From NCBI GenBank assembly GCA_946800325.1, contig OX326956.1:42467052-42531051 (forward strand): a stretch of 64,000 nt of DNA, given 5' to 3'. This document shows positions 35,906 through 45,964 of this stretch, one piece after another. A program made the position numbers and the translations under genes. The notes under the pieces are model-generated. The model had not been told where the DNA came from. It did no database searches and was given only the letters and a program-made list of their open reading frames with translations. This DNA comes from Luzula sylvatica. Its lineage: Eukaryota > Streptophyta > Magnoliopsida > Poales > Juncaceae. Within the stretch, counting starts at the first letter, position 1; the number at the start of each line of letters is the position of its first letter.

Positions 35906-38900
35906 CTAACTACTCTCTTCCTCCTCTAGGTATCTCAAACCTATAGCTTTCGCATGATAATCGTGCTTAGCTTGCGAGAGTCGCTTAGTAAACGGGTCCG
36001 CAACATTCCTGTCAGTATCAATCTTCTCAATGATCACATCCTTCCTTTGCAAAATCTCACGGATCAAGTGAAATTTTCTGAGTATGTGCTTGGAGCGGTG
36101 ATGTGCCCTCGGTTCCTTGGATTGTGCTATTGCGCCCGTATTGTCGCAATACACAACTACAGATTCCGAGATGCTCGGGACTACACCAAGCTCCGACACA
36201 AACTTCTTGATCCAAACCGCCTCCTTTGCTGCTTCGGAAGCCGCAATATACTCCGATTCAGTTGTAGAGTCTGCTATCGTGGGTTGTTTGGAACTCTTCC
36301 AAACTACCGCTCCACCATTTAGACAAAACACGTATCCGCTTTGTGATCGAAAGTCATCGACACATGTTTGAAAACTGGCGTCGGTATATCCATTGATGAC
36401 CAACCCGGATGTCTTTCCACCATAAATTAGAAATTGATCCTTAGTTCTTCGTAAGTACTTAAGGATGTTCTTAACCGCGATCCAATGCATATCCCCTGGA
36501 TTAGATTGGTAACGCGAAACGACGCTCAATGCATACGACACATCGGGGCGCGTACAAATCATGGCATACATAATTGATCCAACCGCCGAAGCGTATGGAA
36601 CAATACTCATCGCATTCTTATCTTCGCTCGATGTCGGACATTGAGCTTTAGAATACGATATGCCACTCGACATTGGAAGAAGTCCTTTCTTCGAATTTTG
36701 CATTGAAAACCGTTTCAACACTTTGTCGATGTACGTGCTTTGACTCAAGCCGAGTAACTTCTTGGATCTATCTCTATAAATCCTCACGCCTAATATATAA
36801 GCGGCCTCGCCCAAATCTTTCATAGCGAAACGAGTATTTAAATACTTCTTAACATCCGTAAGCATCGGAATGTCGTTTCCTATGATCAAGATGTCGTCTA
36901 CATATAGTACAATAAATACTACGCGGCTCCCACTAACTTTCTTGTATACACAAGGTTCTTCTACGTTTTTCACGAAATTATATTCTCGTATAACTTCATC
37001 GAAACGTATATTCCAACTCCGAGAAGCTTGCTTCAATCCATAAATGGATCGTTGCAACTTGCACACTTTATTCGGACTCTTCGAATCGACAAAACCCTCG
37101 GGCTGTGTCATGTACACATCCTCTTCTAAGTTCCCGTTAAGGAATGCGGTTTTGACATCCATTTGCCAAATCTCGTAATCATAATACGCAGAAATAGCAA
37201 GTAAGATCCGTATGGATTTAAGCATTGCTACTGGAGAAAACGTTTCTTCATAGTCTACACCATGAATTTGTTTGAAACCTTTCGCCACAAGCCGTGCTTT
37301 ATAAGTGTTTACATTCCCATCCATGTCGGTCTTCTTCTTGAAGACCCATTTACATCCCACTGGTTTAACCCCGGGAGGTGGATCAATCAAGTTCCAAACT
37401 TGATTATCGTACATGGATTGAATCTCGGATTTCATGGCAGTTTGCCACTTATCGGAATCTTCGCTTTTCATAGCCTCGCGATAAGATGTCGGTTCATCAT
37501 CTATGAATTCGACTTCATCGTCATTTGCCACGATAAAACCATATCATATAGGCTCTTGACGAATCCTACCCGATCTACGAACTGCGCCTTGTGCACTTGA
37601 CTCCGGATCCTCAACATTTGAGGAAATCGGATCAGCGTTCATCGGTTCAACATTCGTTTGCGGGTCTCGAATTTCTTCAAGATCTATTTCAGTCCCATTC
37701 ACTCGCCTAGAGATAAAATCCTCCTCAAGGAAGACTCCTCTTCGAGCTACGAAAACTTTATTTTCGATTGGAAGATAGAAATAATATCCTTTTGTTTCCT
37801 TAGGATACCCGACAAATAAACATTTTTCAGATTTGGGTTCGAGCTTATCCGAAATCAATTTTCGAACATATGCTTCACAACCCCAAATCTTAACAAAAGA
37901 CAACTTTGGAGAATTTCCAAACCACATCTCATATGGCGTCTTATGTACCGATTTAGAAGGTATGCGGTTCAACAAGAAAGCCGCTGTCTCAAGGGCAAAT
38001 CCCCAAAACGATTTTGGAAGGGAAGTTTGACTCATCATAGAGCGAACCATGTCCAACAAGGTCCGATTCCTCCTCTCGGACACGCCATTCCATTGTGGTG
38101 TTCCTGCCGGAGTCCATTGTGGAACTATTCCACAATCTTTTAGATGATCTTCAAACTCATAGCTGAAATATTCACCACCTCGATCCGATCGAATGGCTTT
38201 AATTTTCTTGCCAAGTTGATTTTCAACTTCGTTTTGAAACTCTTTGAACTTTTCAAAGGTCTCCGCTTTAGTACGCATCAAATAGATATATCCATATCTA
38301 CTATGATCGTCCGTAAACGTAACAAAGTATCGATAGCCTCCTCTTGCCTCGATGCTCATCGGTCCACACACATCGGAATGTATGAGTTCCAATAGATCGT
38401 TGGACCGCTCTCCGACCTTGGAGAACGGCGCCTTAGTCATCTTGCCAAGTAAACAAGATTCGCAATTCCCAAATGAATCCAATTCAAATGAGTCTAGCAT
38501 TCCATCTTTATGGAGTCTAGCAATGCGTTTCTCATTCACATGACCGAGACGACAATGCCAAAAGAAAGTCCGATTATCAACTTTAGAGTTAATCCTTTTT
38601 GCATTAACGTTATATATAGACTTATTATTTCCGTGATCGAAATCCAACACATAAAGACCATTTTCTAACAGAACATTTCCATAGATAATAGAATCCTTAC
38701 ATATCGAAAACTCATTATTCCTAATAACGAATTCATAGCCATCATTGGCCAGTTTCGACACACTTATTATGTTCTTACATAATGTCGGTACATAATAACA
38801 ATTATTTAGTACTAAAATAAGTCCACTAGGTAAATTCAAATTAACTACTCCTACGGCAAACGCAGCAACTCTTGCTCCATTCCCGACGCGTAGATCGACT

Positions 38901-39575
38901 TCACCCTTTTCCAACCTTCGACTATTTTGAAGAACCTGCATATTTCGACAAATATGAGTCCCACAACCGGTATCCAATACCCAATTAGTCATAGTTGAAA
39001 TATTAACTTCAATAACGTTAATACCTGAGAGGCCGGTCGCTGAAACCGCCTTGCCCTTCTTCACCTCCTCGAGGTAAGACTTGCAATCGCGCTTCCAATG
39101 TCCAGCCTTGTGACAATGAAAGCACGTCTCATCCTTGGATTTCTCCTTTCCCTTTTTATTCGGCTTCGAACGTTTCTTAGCCGATCCGCCCTTGGACTTT
39201 GATCTCTTACGATCCTTATTCTGAATTGTGAGAACATTTCCGGCAACTCTTGCCCTGTTCTCTCCGGACGACTTTAACGTCTATGATGTGCGCATCCGAG
39301 TCCTCAAACTGCTTTTGAAGACTAGCGTCCATACATGCCAACATGAGGCACGTAACATCATTTGAGTCCTTCTTAAGTTTCTCAAACGCGGCCTTTTCTT
39401 CGGCCGTAGCATCGGGGCCCGGTTCCACTAGTTCCGTATCCAATACGTGACTCTTGCCCTCTTGCCTAAGAACTATTCTCAGGTTTCGGTGCCAGTCAAA
39501 GTAGTTCCGACCCACTAGCTTATCCTTTTCTAAAGTCGATCTAATCGACATGGTGTTGGTGTTACTAGAAGACAT
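35906..39575 (-). pseudogene. Copia-1 gag-pol, inactivated
   Basis: Relic of a single Copia polyprotein, very similar to the intact one at 53724-57695. Gag starts at 39575 (MSSSNTNTMSIRS). About 40% into gag, 302 bp are missing between two copies of AACGTCT (junction near 39280), which also shifts frame. The frame then covers zinc knuckle, protease (DTGCGTH), integrase with its DD35E residues, and stops near 37540, where the CGA codon seen in Copia-2 is TGA. The remainder (37531-35906) holds the RVT_2 reverse transcriptase with YVDD, and RNase H. The element cannot make its own proteins. Two other differences, a Lys-rich linker change and PLSQ to RLSQ near the end, are simple substitutions. 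Confidence 0.92.
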
Positions 39576-40360
39576 GATCTACAAATGAAGTGAAAGATTG
39601 ATTACTAACGTTGCGTACTTATCTTATAGGGCTTATATGATGATTATATGATAGTGTTATTTTATCGAATCGATAACCCTCATACCGATACGGGACTCCA
39701 AGTCCATAACACTCAAGACCCATATTTTACGATCCTCCCATAAGTGACTATGGCCGACAAATGAGATCTCGATATTTTAGGTAGGATTAAATCCAATCGT
39801 ATCCAATACGACTCTTGAACCTTTATAAGATTTCGGTGATGGATCGTATCCAATACAATCCCAGTTCCGTGTGTGCATCCTATCTATGCCCCGAACTCCA
39901 ATCGGATTGGCTTGGACGGTTAAGTCATAACCATATCCATCGTATCGTTCAATTGAACTACTCACGTGCCCGACTATGGCCTGAAACCACGTGAGTCCCC
40001 AATTAACGCTTACCACCCGCACCAATATATACAATAGTACGTGCCCGACTATGGCCTGAAACCACGCACTATGTCATATCAATCTCGATGGTTGTGGATA
40101 TGGAAGGCATTTCCATGACTTAAATATTATGAGGGATCATGCCATTGCATGTTTCTAAATCCGTGACATAATCCAATTATATCACAATCACAAGATTTTC
40201 ATAAATGCATATGTATTTATTTGCGAGTCTAATTATTCTAAATAATTATCTAATTATATGCTAGTATGATTGATGCCGATCAAATCGATATAAAGAACTC
40301 AAAATTCCAAGTTGTGTAGCCAAAGTTATCACGAAAACAAAATCAGCAACCAGAAACCAG

Positions 40361-40897
40361 TCCGTTGTAACGCAACATAGTCCGTTACAACGGACCTCCA
40401 GTATACTTGGCACTCCGTTACAACGGAAGTCCAGTCCGTTACAACGCTATTTATTTCGGAGTTTGGCCAAATTTTGCCAGAAACATGTCCGTTACAACGC
40501 AACCTAGGTCCGTTACAACGCTATTTTCTGCAAACTTTCGTCCAAATTTCCAGAGACCAGTCCGTTACAACGCAACATACAGTCCGTTACAACGGACCAA
40601 CTGCGTAGAGCTCCGTTACAACGGACCCAGTCCGTTACAACGGACTCCAATAGACACCCTAGGCATCCCCGCAACCTCGTATCAGATACAAGGTCCGTTA
40701 CAACAGACTCCAAGTCCGTTACAACGGAATATGCGTTTTTCACAGTTCTCTTCACACCCCCGCATCCCATACAGGGTCCGTTGCAACGGACTCCAAGTCC
40801 GTTACAACGGAATATGTGTTTTTTCGAAAAATTCTCAATTTCCTGTATCTGCTACAGTGTCCGTTGCGACGGACTGAGCAGTCCGTTATAACGGACT
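40361..40897. repeat. Array of TCCGTTACAACGGA palindromes in the Copia-1 leader
   Basis: Sixteen copies of TCCGTT followed by acaacg (or close variants) lie within 537 bp of the leader between PBS and gag. Around ten extend to the full palindrome TCCGTTacAACGGA. Spacers are irregular and unrelated. Copia-2 lacks this array. The frames read through it (Arg-Tyr-Asn repeats) are artefacts. Confidence 0.9.
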
Positions 40898-41137
40898 ATG
40901 CGATTTTTGCACTGCTGTTTTCGCTCGTTTCCAAAACGATCAATCATGAAATCTTTTCACGATTATTCCTAGATACTCTCAATCAACTATTGATCGATCT
41001 CTAGCGAATTTCACTTGTGATTTTAATGGAATTTGACATTCTAAATATGTAACATCATGCAAACGGGTACGAACTTTGATAACCCGTGCGTATATCTAAT
41101 ATACGACTATGATTCGACCCTCGAATCGATGGCGATC

Positions 41138-41224
41138 GCTCTGATACCACTGTTGGGGAATATCCCCGGCCCCGGGCCCGCGCAGCGGATATGTAGGCCC
41201 GGTCCGATTCCCCGATTCCCGAGA
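41138..41224 (-). repeat. Copia-1 primer binding site and truncated 5' LTR
   Basis: The PBS (41138-41149) is followed by one base and then the last 74 bp of an LTR. Where about 890 bp of further LTR should follow, the target duplication and host flank begin instead. Confidence 0.88.
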
Positions 41225-41489
41225 TAAATTTGAAAACTTTCATTTGTCTACTCGACGAGTACACGTTATGCGTGGGGAAGGTATATCTATTCTCATACCC
41301 AACCCAAACCCGATATGGGTATTTTTTTTCGGGTTTCTACTCGTCCCATTCCTAGTTCATATCACACGTTTATTCGTGTCATTCTTCTCCAAGATGATGC
41401 CTCTCGGTCCGGCCCCCTCTACGAAATCGCAAACAGTATATGTATACAAAGAGGTCAGATATAAAATTTAAAAAGAACTAGTTTAAACA
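41225..41489. other. Right part of the second syntaxin-flank duplication and intergenic DNA
   Basis: 41225-41345 matches 28630-28735 ('tactcgacgagtac', 'gcgtggggaaggtatatcta', 'acccaaacccgat'). In the first copy the syntaxin 3' end follows directly. Here no syntaxin follows. Confidence 0.7.
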
Positions 41490-41585
41490 CAATGAAATGG
41501 TTGCTCTAGTGGTTATGTGTGTGCGGATCAAGATATATAGTGTTCGAGTCCCACGCCTTGCAAACTGTTTTTTTTATAATAAAAC
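41490..41585 (+). mobile_element. SINE-like tRNA-derived sequence
   Basis: The sequence has an A-box-like 'tgctctagtggttatg' at about 41501 and a B box 'gttcgagtccc' at about 41551. They lie at tRNA-like spacing and are followed by a T run. It does not fold as a full tRNA by eye (no paired acceptor stem), so a tRNA-derived SINE fragment is more likely than a tRNA gene. Confidence 0.5.
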
Positions 41586-41852
41586 TTATTTTTTTAACAA
41601 AAACTATTAATACTCGGCTCCCCTTATGATTTTTGGCTGGTTCCGTCTCCGCCTCTCGGCTTAGCACAAACGATTAATTCACATAACTGAATCCGATTTG
41701 ATTTTTTTTTCTAATTTTTAATGTATTTTTCTTTGTCAGAGACTTTGTGCTTATTTTTCACCAATTTCTAGTACAATTAGTATTTACGTGCAAAAAATAT
41801 TTTTGTCTTATTTATTTTCCTCTTTCAACATCTGTAAGTATTTTTTATTTAC

Positions 41853-42711
41853 TAGGAAAATAGCCCGCGCTTCGCTGCGGGATATATTATTTGATAAGAA
41901 ATAATATAATAAGCAAAAGTAATAATTTTATATATTATTTGATATATTATTTGATATATTATTTCGCTGCGGGATATATTATTTGATATATTATTTGATA
42001 AGAAAATAGAAATATTTCTCGCGCTTCGCTGCGATTTTTCAAAATCTGTTATGATCATAAAATAATAATTTTATCTAAAACGTTACAAGTGCAAAACAAA
42101 AGTAATCTTCATAAATGTTAATTTAAAAAAAAAATCTGATATTAAATAGTCTCACAAGTATTATGCAATAAATGCAAACTTTTTTCCTCCTCAAAACATA
42201 TCATATGTTCCAAAAGAAAAATTCAAATGTTTTATTTAGAATACAAAACATGTCAAATAAAATAAAATTCTGAAAAAGACAAACAAAAAAACATAAAAGA
42301 TGCAGATTGGTACCAATCAAAAATATTATAATAAGCACAAAAAACGTAGCTTGGTACCAATCAAAACTATTATAATAAGCACAAAAAAAAAAAATACCAG
42401 CTCAGGCTACCAAAAAGTATTTGTGTGAATAGTATTTTATTAACAGTAAAATTATAGTATACAAATTATATTTATTAATACGATGAAAAATTCAAATATT
42501 TTATTTAGAACACAAGACATATGTCAATTATATTTATTAAGACGATGAAAATTCAAATATTTTATTTAGAATACAAGACATATGTTAAAGAAAAAAAAAA
42601 CGATGAACAGTAACCGGGATGAACAATAAAAAAGCGAACAGTATCGGTGAACAGTATCGATGACGTGGCCTCGCCATATCCCTAATATCCAAAAATTAAT
42701 GGGAGGGAAGA
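41853..42711 (-). mobile_element. Helitron-like non-autonomous element upstream of ATP synthase d
   Basis: The minus-strand 3' end has a hairpin (plus-strand cccgcgcttcgctgcggg, 41864-41881), a spacer and CTAG (41853-41856), followed by T. The hairpin motif recurs in part at about 41963 and 42017. The proposed minus-strand 5' end TCTTCCCTCCC (42711 leftwards) is preceded by A. The interior is AT-rich with a repeated 'tattataataagcacaaaaaa' and 'ttcaaatattttatttaga' phrase and no genes. Confidence 0.5.
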
Positions 42712-42769
42712 TTTGTTAAATACATTATTATTGGCAATGTGCTTGAATAAACTTGATAAACCTCATAAC

Positions 42770-42811
42770 TGGGCTTCTAATAACGGGCTTACAAATAAGT
42801 TTTAAAGCCCA
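42770..42811. promoter_or_regulatory. Paired site II-like TGGGCT motifs upstream of the ATP synthase d gene
   Basis: TGGGCT is at 42770-42775 and its reverse complement AGCCCA at 42806-42811, about 180-225 bp before the start codon. Site II elements (TGGGCY) are known TCP-type sites enriched in promoters of plant nuclear genes for mitochondrial respiration. The pairing and position fit, but function is inferred. Confidence 0.5.
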
Positions 42812-42993
42812 GTAAACGAAAAACTTTCTGCATGGACCTGGATCATGGACTTCGGTGTATTATACACCGGGTTCATCCAAAAATAAATCAATCATCTCTC
42901 TTCTTCCTGCCCTAAAGGCAGCTTCTTTCCAGTCACCACTTGACCATTCATTCCATTACTGAGAAGCGAAGCAAATCAACGATCTAGCTGACA

Positions 42994-44173
42994 ATGAGCG
43001 GAAACGGGGCGAAGAAGGTGGTGGATGCGGCGGCCAAGGCCGGGGTCGGGAAGGGGATTGACTGGGAAGGCATGGCTAAAATGCTCGTCTCTGAAGATGC
43101 TCGCAGGGAGTTCGCTAACCTTCGCCGCGCTTTTGATGATGTCAACCAACAACTCGCCACGAAATTCTCCATGGTACTTTACCTTTCTTTTGATAGATGA
43201 TTTGTGTATGTTGTGTATTTCAGATCTAGATGTGGATGCATCTAGGGTTTGTTGGGTTTAGTCTGATTCCTGGTATTTTGAATCCATTTCTCTTTCTGAT
43301 ATTCGTGTCCCCTAGTTTTCAAGAGTAATTCGGAATTATTGCAGTACATTTGGAATCTGATAATCCTGTTGACAAATTATTTACGTAATTCATTCTTGAT
43401 AAATTCTTGTACTGATCTTACTATTAGTTCTTGATTTATCTTTGTATCTTGGTGTTCTTGGATGATATTAGAAAATAGTATATTAAAGAGTATGCAATAA
43501 CAAGAGTTTATTTGTTCATGTATTGCTTATTTATTGATCGAATATCCTCATTAATGATTGTTGATTTTTCATATAGGAACCTCAACCAATTGATTGGGAT
43601 TACTACAGGAAAGGAATTGGCGAGAAATTAGTCAATGTCTACAAACAGGCGTATGAGAGTAAGCTTCTTTATTCTTCTATTTTTCATCCATTAAATAATT
43701 TCTACAATTTATCCATTAATTTATGACTATTTATCTTCTTTTCTGGTTAATTTGATTTATTGTAGGCATTGAGATCCCTAAATTCGTGGATACTGTTACT
43801 CCTCAATACAAACCCAAGTTCGATTCATTGGTACGATCTCTTCAAACCCTTTTCGTTTTGTATTTTCGCATTTTGATTGAATTTTATTGAATGAATTTTA
43901 GTTGGTGGAACTTAAACGAGCGGAAGAAAAGTCTCTCAAGGAATCTGCGAGGTTGGAGAAGGAAGTTGCAGACCTTCAGGAATTGAAGGTAGATTTTTTA
44001 TTATTTTATTTCATTTTTGGAATGATACCAAATTTTATTTTATAATTTTCTATTTTTTTTGTTTGGTACAGAAAACAATTAGCACAATGACCGCCGATGA
44101 GTACTTCGAGAAGTACCCTGAGCTAAAGAAGAAATTCGATGATGAAATTCGCAATGATTACTGGGGTTATTAA
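42994..44173 (+). CDS. ATPQ: ATP synthase subunit d, mitochondrial
   Basis: Peripheral-stalk subunit d of mitochondrial F1Fo-ATP synthase, nuclear encoded, resembling Arabidopsis At3g52300. Five exons: 42994-43173, 43577-43658, 43766-43830, 43902-43988, 44072-44173, all GT-AG, giving 171 codons plus stop. Family landmarks are an N-terminal 'DWEGMAKMLVSEDARREF', 'PIDWDYYRKGIG' (start of exon 2), 'VTPQYKPKFDSLLVELK', the Lys/Glu-rich helix, and the C-terminal 'TMTADEYFEKYPELKKKFD'. The start is set by MSGNGAKK, matching the usual plant N-terminus without a classical cleavable presequence. The gene is convergent with GLB3, 505 bp between stops. Two TGGGCT motifs lie upstream. Confidence 0.95.
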
Positions 44174-44678
44174 ATACTTCTGTTCGTTTTTTTTCTTTTT
44201 GCCAAATAAAAATGACCCTTTTGTTTTGTTAAGGAGTTTCTCTTCAATGTGAGATGAATTCTTGAATTATGATCTTTTCTTTTTTTCTTTTTTTACTTTC
44301 GGTGAATCTTGTGTTGCAGTTATCTATTGAATAGCTGTGGTTTTCGTAATAAGAGGATTTCAATTTTTATAAAGTTCGTTGATTTCATAAAAAAAAAATG
44401 TGGATCAATAATTTAAATAGTATACCACATTGAAAAATAAAACAAAAGGGAAACATGATTATTAAATAATCTCATTAAGAGATTCAAGTATACTTAAAAG
44501 TGAAATTTCATATGTTTTTTATTTGTTTAACAATATTTGTTCCAAGTAACAGCTAGAATATCCAATTTGTTAGATATCATGGATAAATTGTTTGAATGTA
44601 AAATGAAAGCAATTAATATGGTAAAATCAATAGCGACATTATTCTTCATGCATCTGCAATTTTGCAAGGACCTCCTGC

Positions 44679-45964
44679 TTAAGCTTGCCTTGTCATCTCA
44701 TTGCCCGCGACAAGAAAATATGCCGTGTGCCTGCCAAAATAAAGAAAATACAAAAAAAAATGATTTTTTAATATTCGGCCGATTCAGGTGCTTAATTTAC
44801 AACAATGAAAAAAAAGAAAAAAAGAAAAAAAGAATTACTTGAAGAAATTCATCATTTTGACTTTAGAATCGGGATCGATGGAAGATGTGGTGTCGAGGGC
44901 AAGTTGCATGTGGTGCAGCCACCTCTCCGCTGCTTGATGAGTTACTGGAAACGGCCTGTGCCTCCCTATTAATGCAGGATGCCCTACAATAGTACAACAA
45001 ATTTCAACTCGGTGAAATTAACTTCTTAGCTTGTCTGGAATTTCACATGTACCCCTACAAAAGCTCAAAATATTATGTATACCCTTCATTCCCTAATTTT
45101 TTAAACTAATGGCTACATAACCCTTTTCTTGTTTATTTTTGTAAAGTACCAGTATGAAAACAAGGGTAGTTTGGACTTTGGAGTTCGGGGCCATTACCGA
45201 AACAAATTCAGTAAGGAGGGCTCTGCATGATATTTCTTATGGCTTGTAGGGGTATGCGTGATACTTTTTATGTTTTGTAGGGGTATTCATGTTTCTCGGG
45301 GCATTCGTGATATTTCTTAGTTTACAGAGTTATACTGATATTTTGAGCTTTTTCAGGGTACGAATGAAAATATGAAATCGTGCCTTATATTTTCACACTT
45401 GTTTCGCTTTTTGCACATTAAACAAGCTAGCACAGTTAGTTCTGGTCACTCAGTGTCTGTGATGTCTCGCGAATAGCAACTCGAGAAGAACGATTTTTTT
45501 AGACTAAAATTCATATAGCTCATTACCTCTTCTTTGATTAAAAAGAGGAGGCCCACCCATTCTCTGTACGAAAAATTCGTATTGATTTTGTATAGCATCT
45601 TCTTTCTTCGAATTGGCAAAGATGGATCGAAACCACTCCTCCTCATCTTCATAAACCCTACAAATTCAGTTTGCTGTTGAACAAAATAAATCAAATTCTC
45701 ACAATAATCTAAGAACCAATATCTCTGATACGGATTGATAAAGACCCAGATTTTAAGAGCTCCAACAACGATCCCAGATCTTCAATTGAAAAAGTCAGAA
45801 GAAATTCGTGAAAAGAAAAGGAACCTGGTGTAGAAATTGGTAGAGAGGTCGATAAAAGGCTGGATCCCGCCAAGCGATTGAAAGAGATTCGTCTCGTCTA
45901 TCGCAAAGGCTTCGCTTGTGGGTACGCCGCTCCATTCCGATGCCTTCTCTTGCAAAGACTGCAT
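44679..45964 (-). CDS. GLB3: 2-on-2 (truncated-type) hemoglobin, GLB3 class
   Basis: Plant class 3 hemoglobin of the bacterial truncated-globin type; a heme protein that binds O2/NO, physiological role unsettled. Four minus-strand exons: 45964-45825, 45657-45527, 44983-44839, 44730-44679, all GT-AG. They join to 155 codons plus stop. Diagnostic segments are [14 protein letters not shown], '[17 protein letters not shown]', '[20 protein letters not shown]', '[20 protein letters not shown]' (carrying the heme-side histidines) and '[11 protein letters not shown]'. The known Arabidopsis protein is about 20 residues longer, with a Cys/Lys-rich tail. Here a stop follows 'AGNEMTRQA', so the tail is missing. 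The globin fold itself looks complete. Intron 2 contains a MITE-like insertion. Confidence 0.92.
45041..45370. mobile_element. MITE-like element inside GLB3 intron 2
   Basis: The left end TTTCACATGTACCCCTACAA continues to 'aagctcaaaatat'. It is mirrored at the right end, whose minus strand reads TTTCATTCGTACCCTGAAAA and then 'agctcaaaatat' (about 32 bp, a few mismatches). Inside are three 'taggggtat-cgtgatatttctta' type units. The target duplication is not clear. It makes most of the 543-bp intron. Confidence 0.6.

Larger units (their letters stand above)
33776..41224 (-). mobile_element. Copia-1: degenerate Ty1/copia LTR retrotransposon
   Basis: A minus-strand Copia element of 7.45 kb. The 3' LTR is 33776-34742 (967 bp, TG...CA). 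The 5' LTR is reduced to 74 bp at 41151-41224. A 5-bp duplication TAAAT borders it (33771-33775 and 41225-41229). The polypurine tract is GAGTGGGAGAC (34743-34753, minus). The primer binding site TGGTATCAGAGC (41138-41149, minus) is complementary to initiator Met-tRNA. The coding region carries a 302-bp gag deletion and a stop codon. Confidence 0.93.

Noticed and set aside
40407..40877. 156-codon plus-strand frame with Arg-Tyr-Asn repeats
   Set aside because: It is produced by the TCCGTTACAACGGA array in the Copia-1 leader, which is non-coding.
40361..40897. CRISPR-like regular short repeats with unique spacers
   Set aside because: The word is only 12-14 bp, spacing is irregular, and it lies between the PBS and gag of a plant retrotransposon in a nuclear genome.
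41490..41585. Functional tRNA gene
   Set aside because: A B-box-like word is present but acceptor-stem pairing and a clear anticodon arm are not visible, so a SINE-like origin is preferred.
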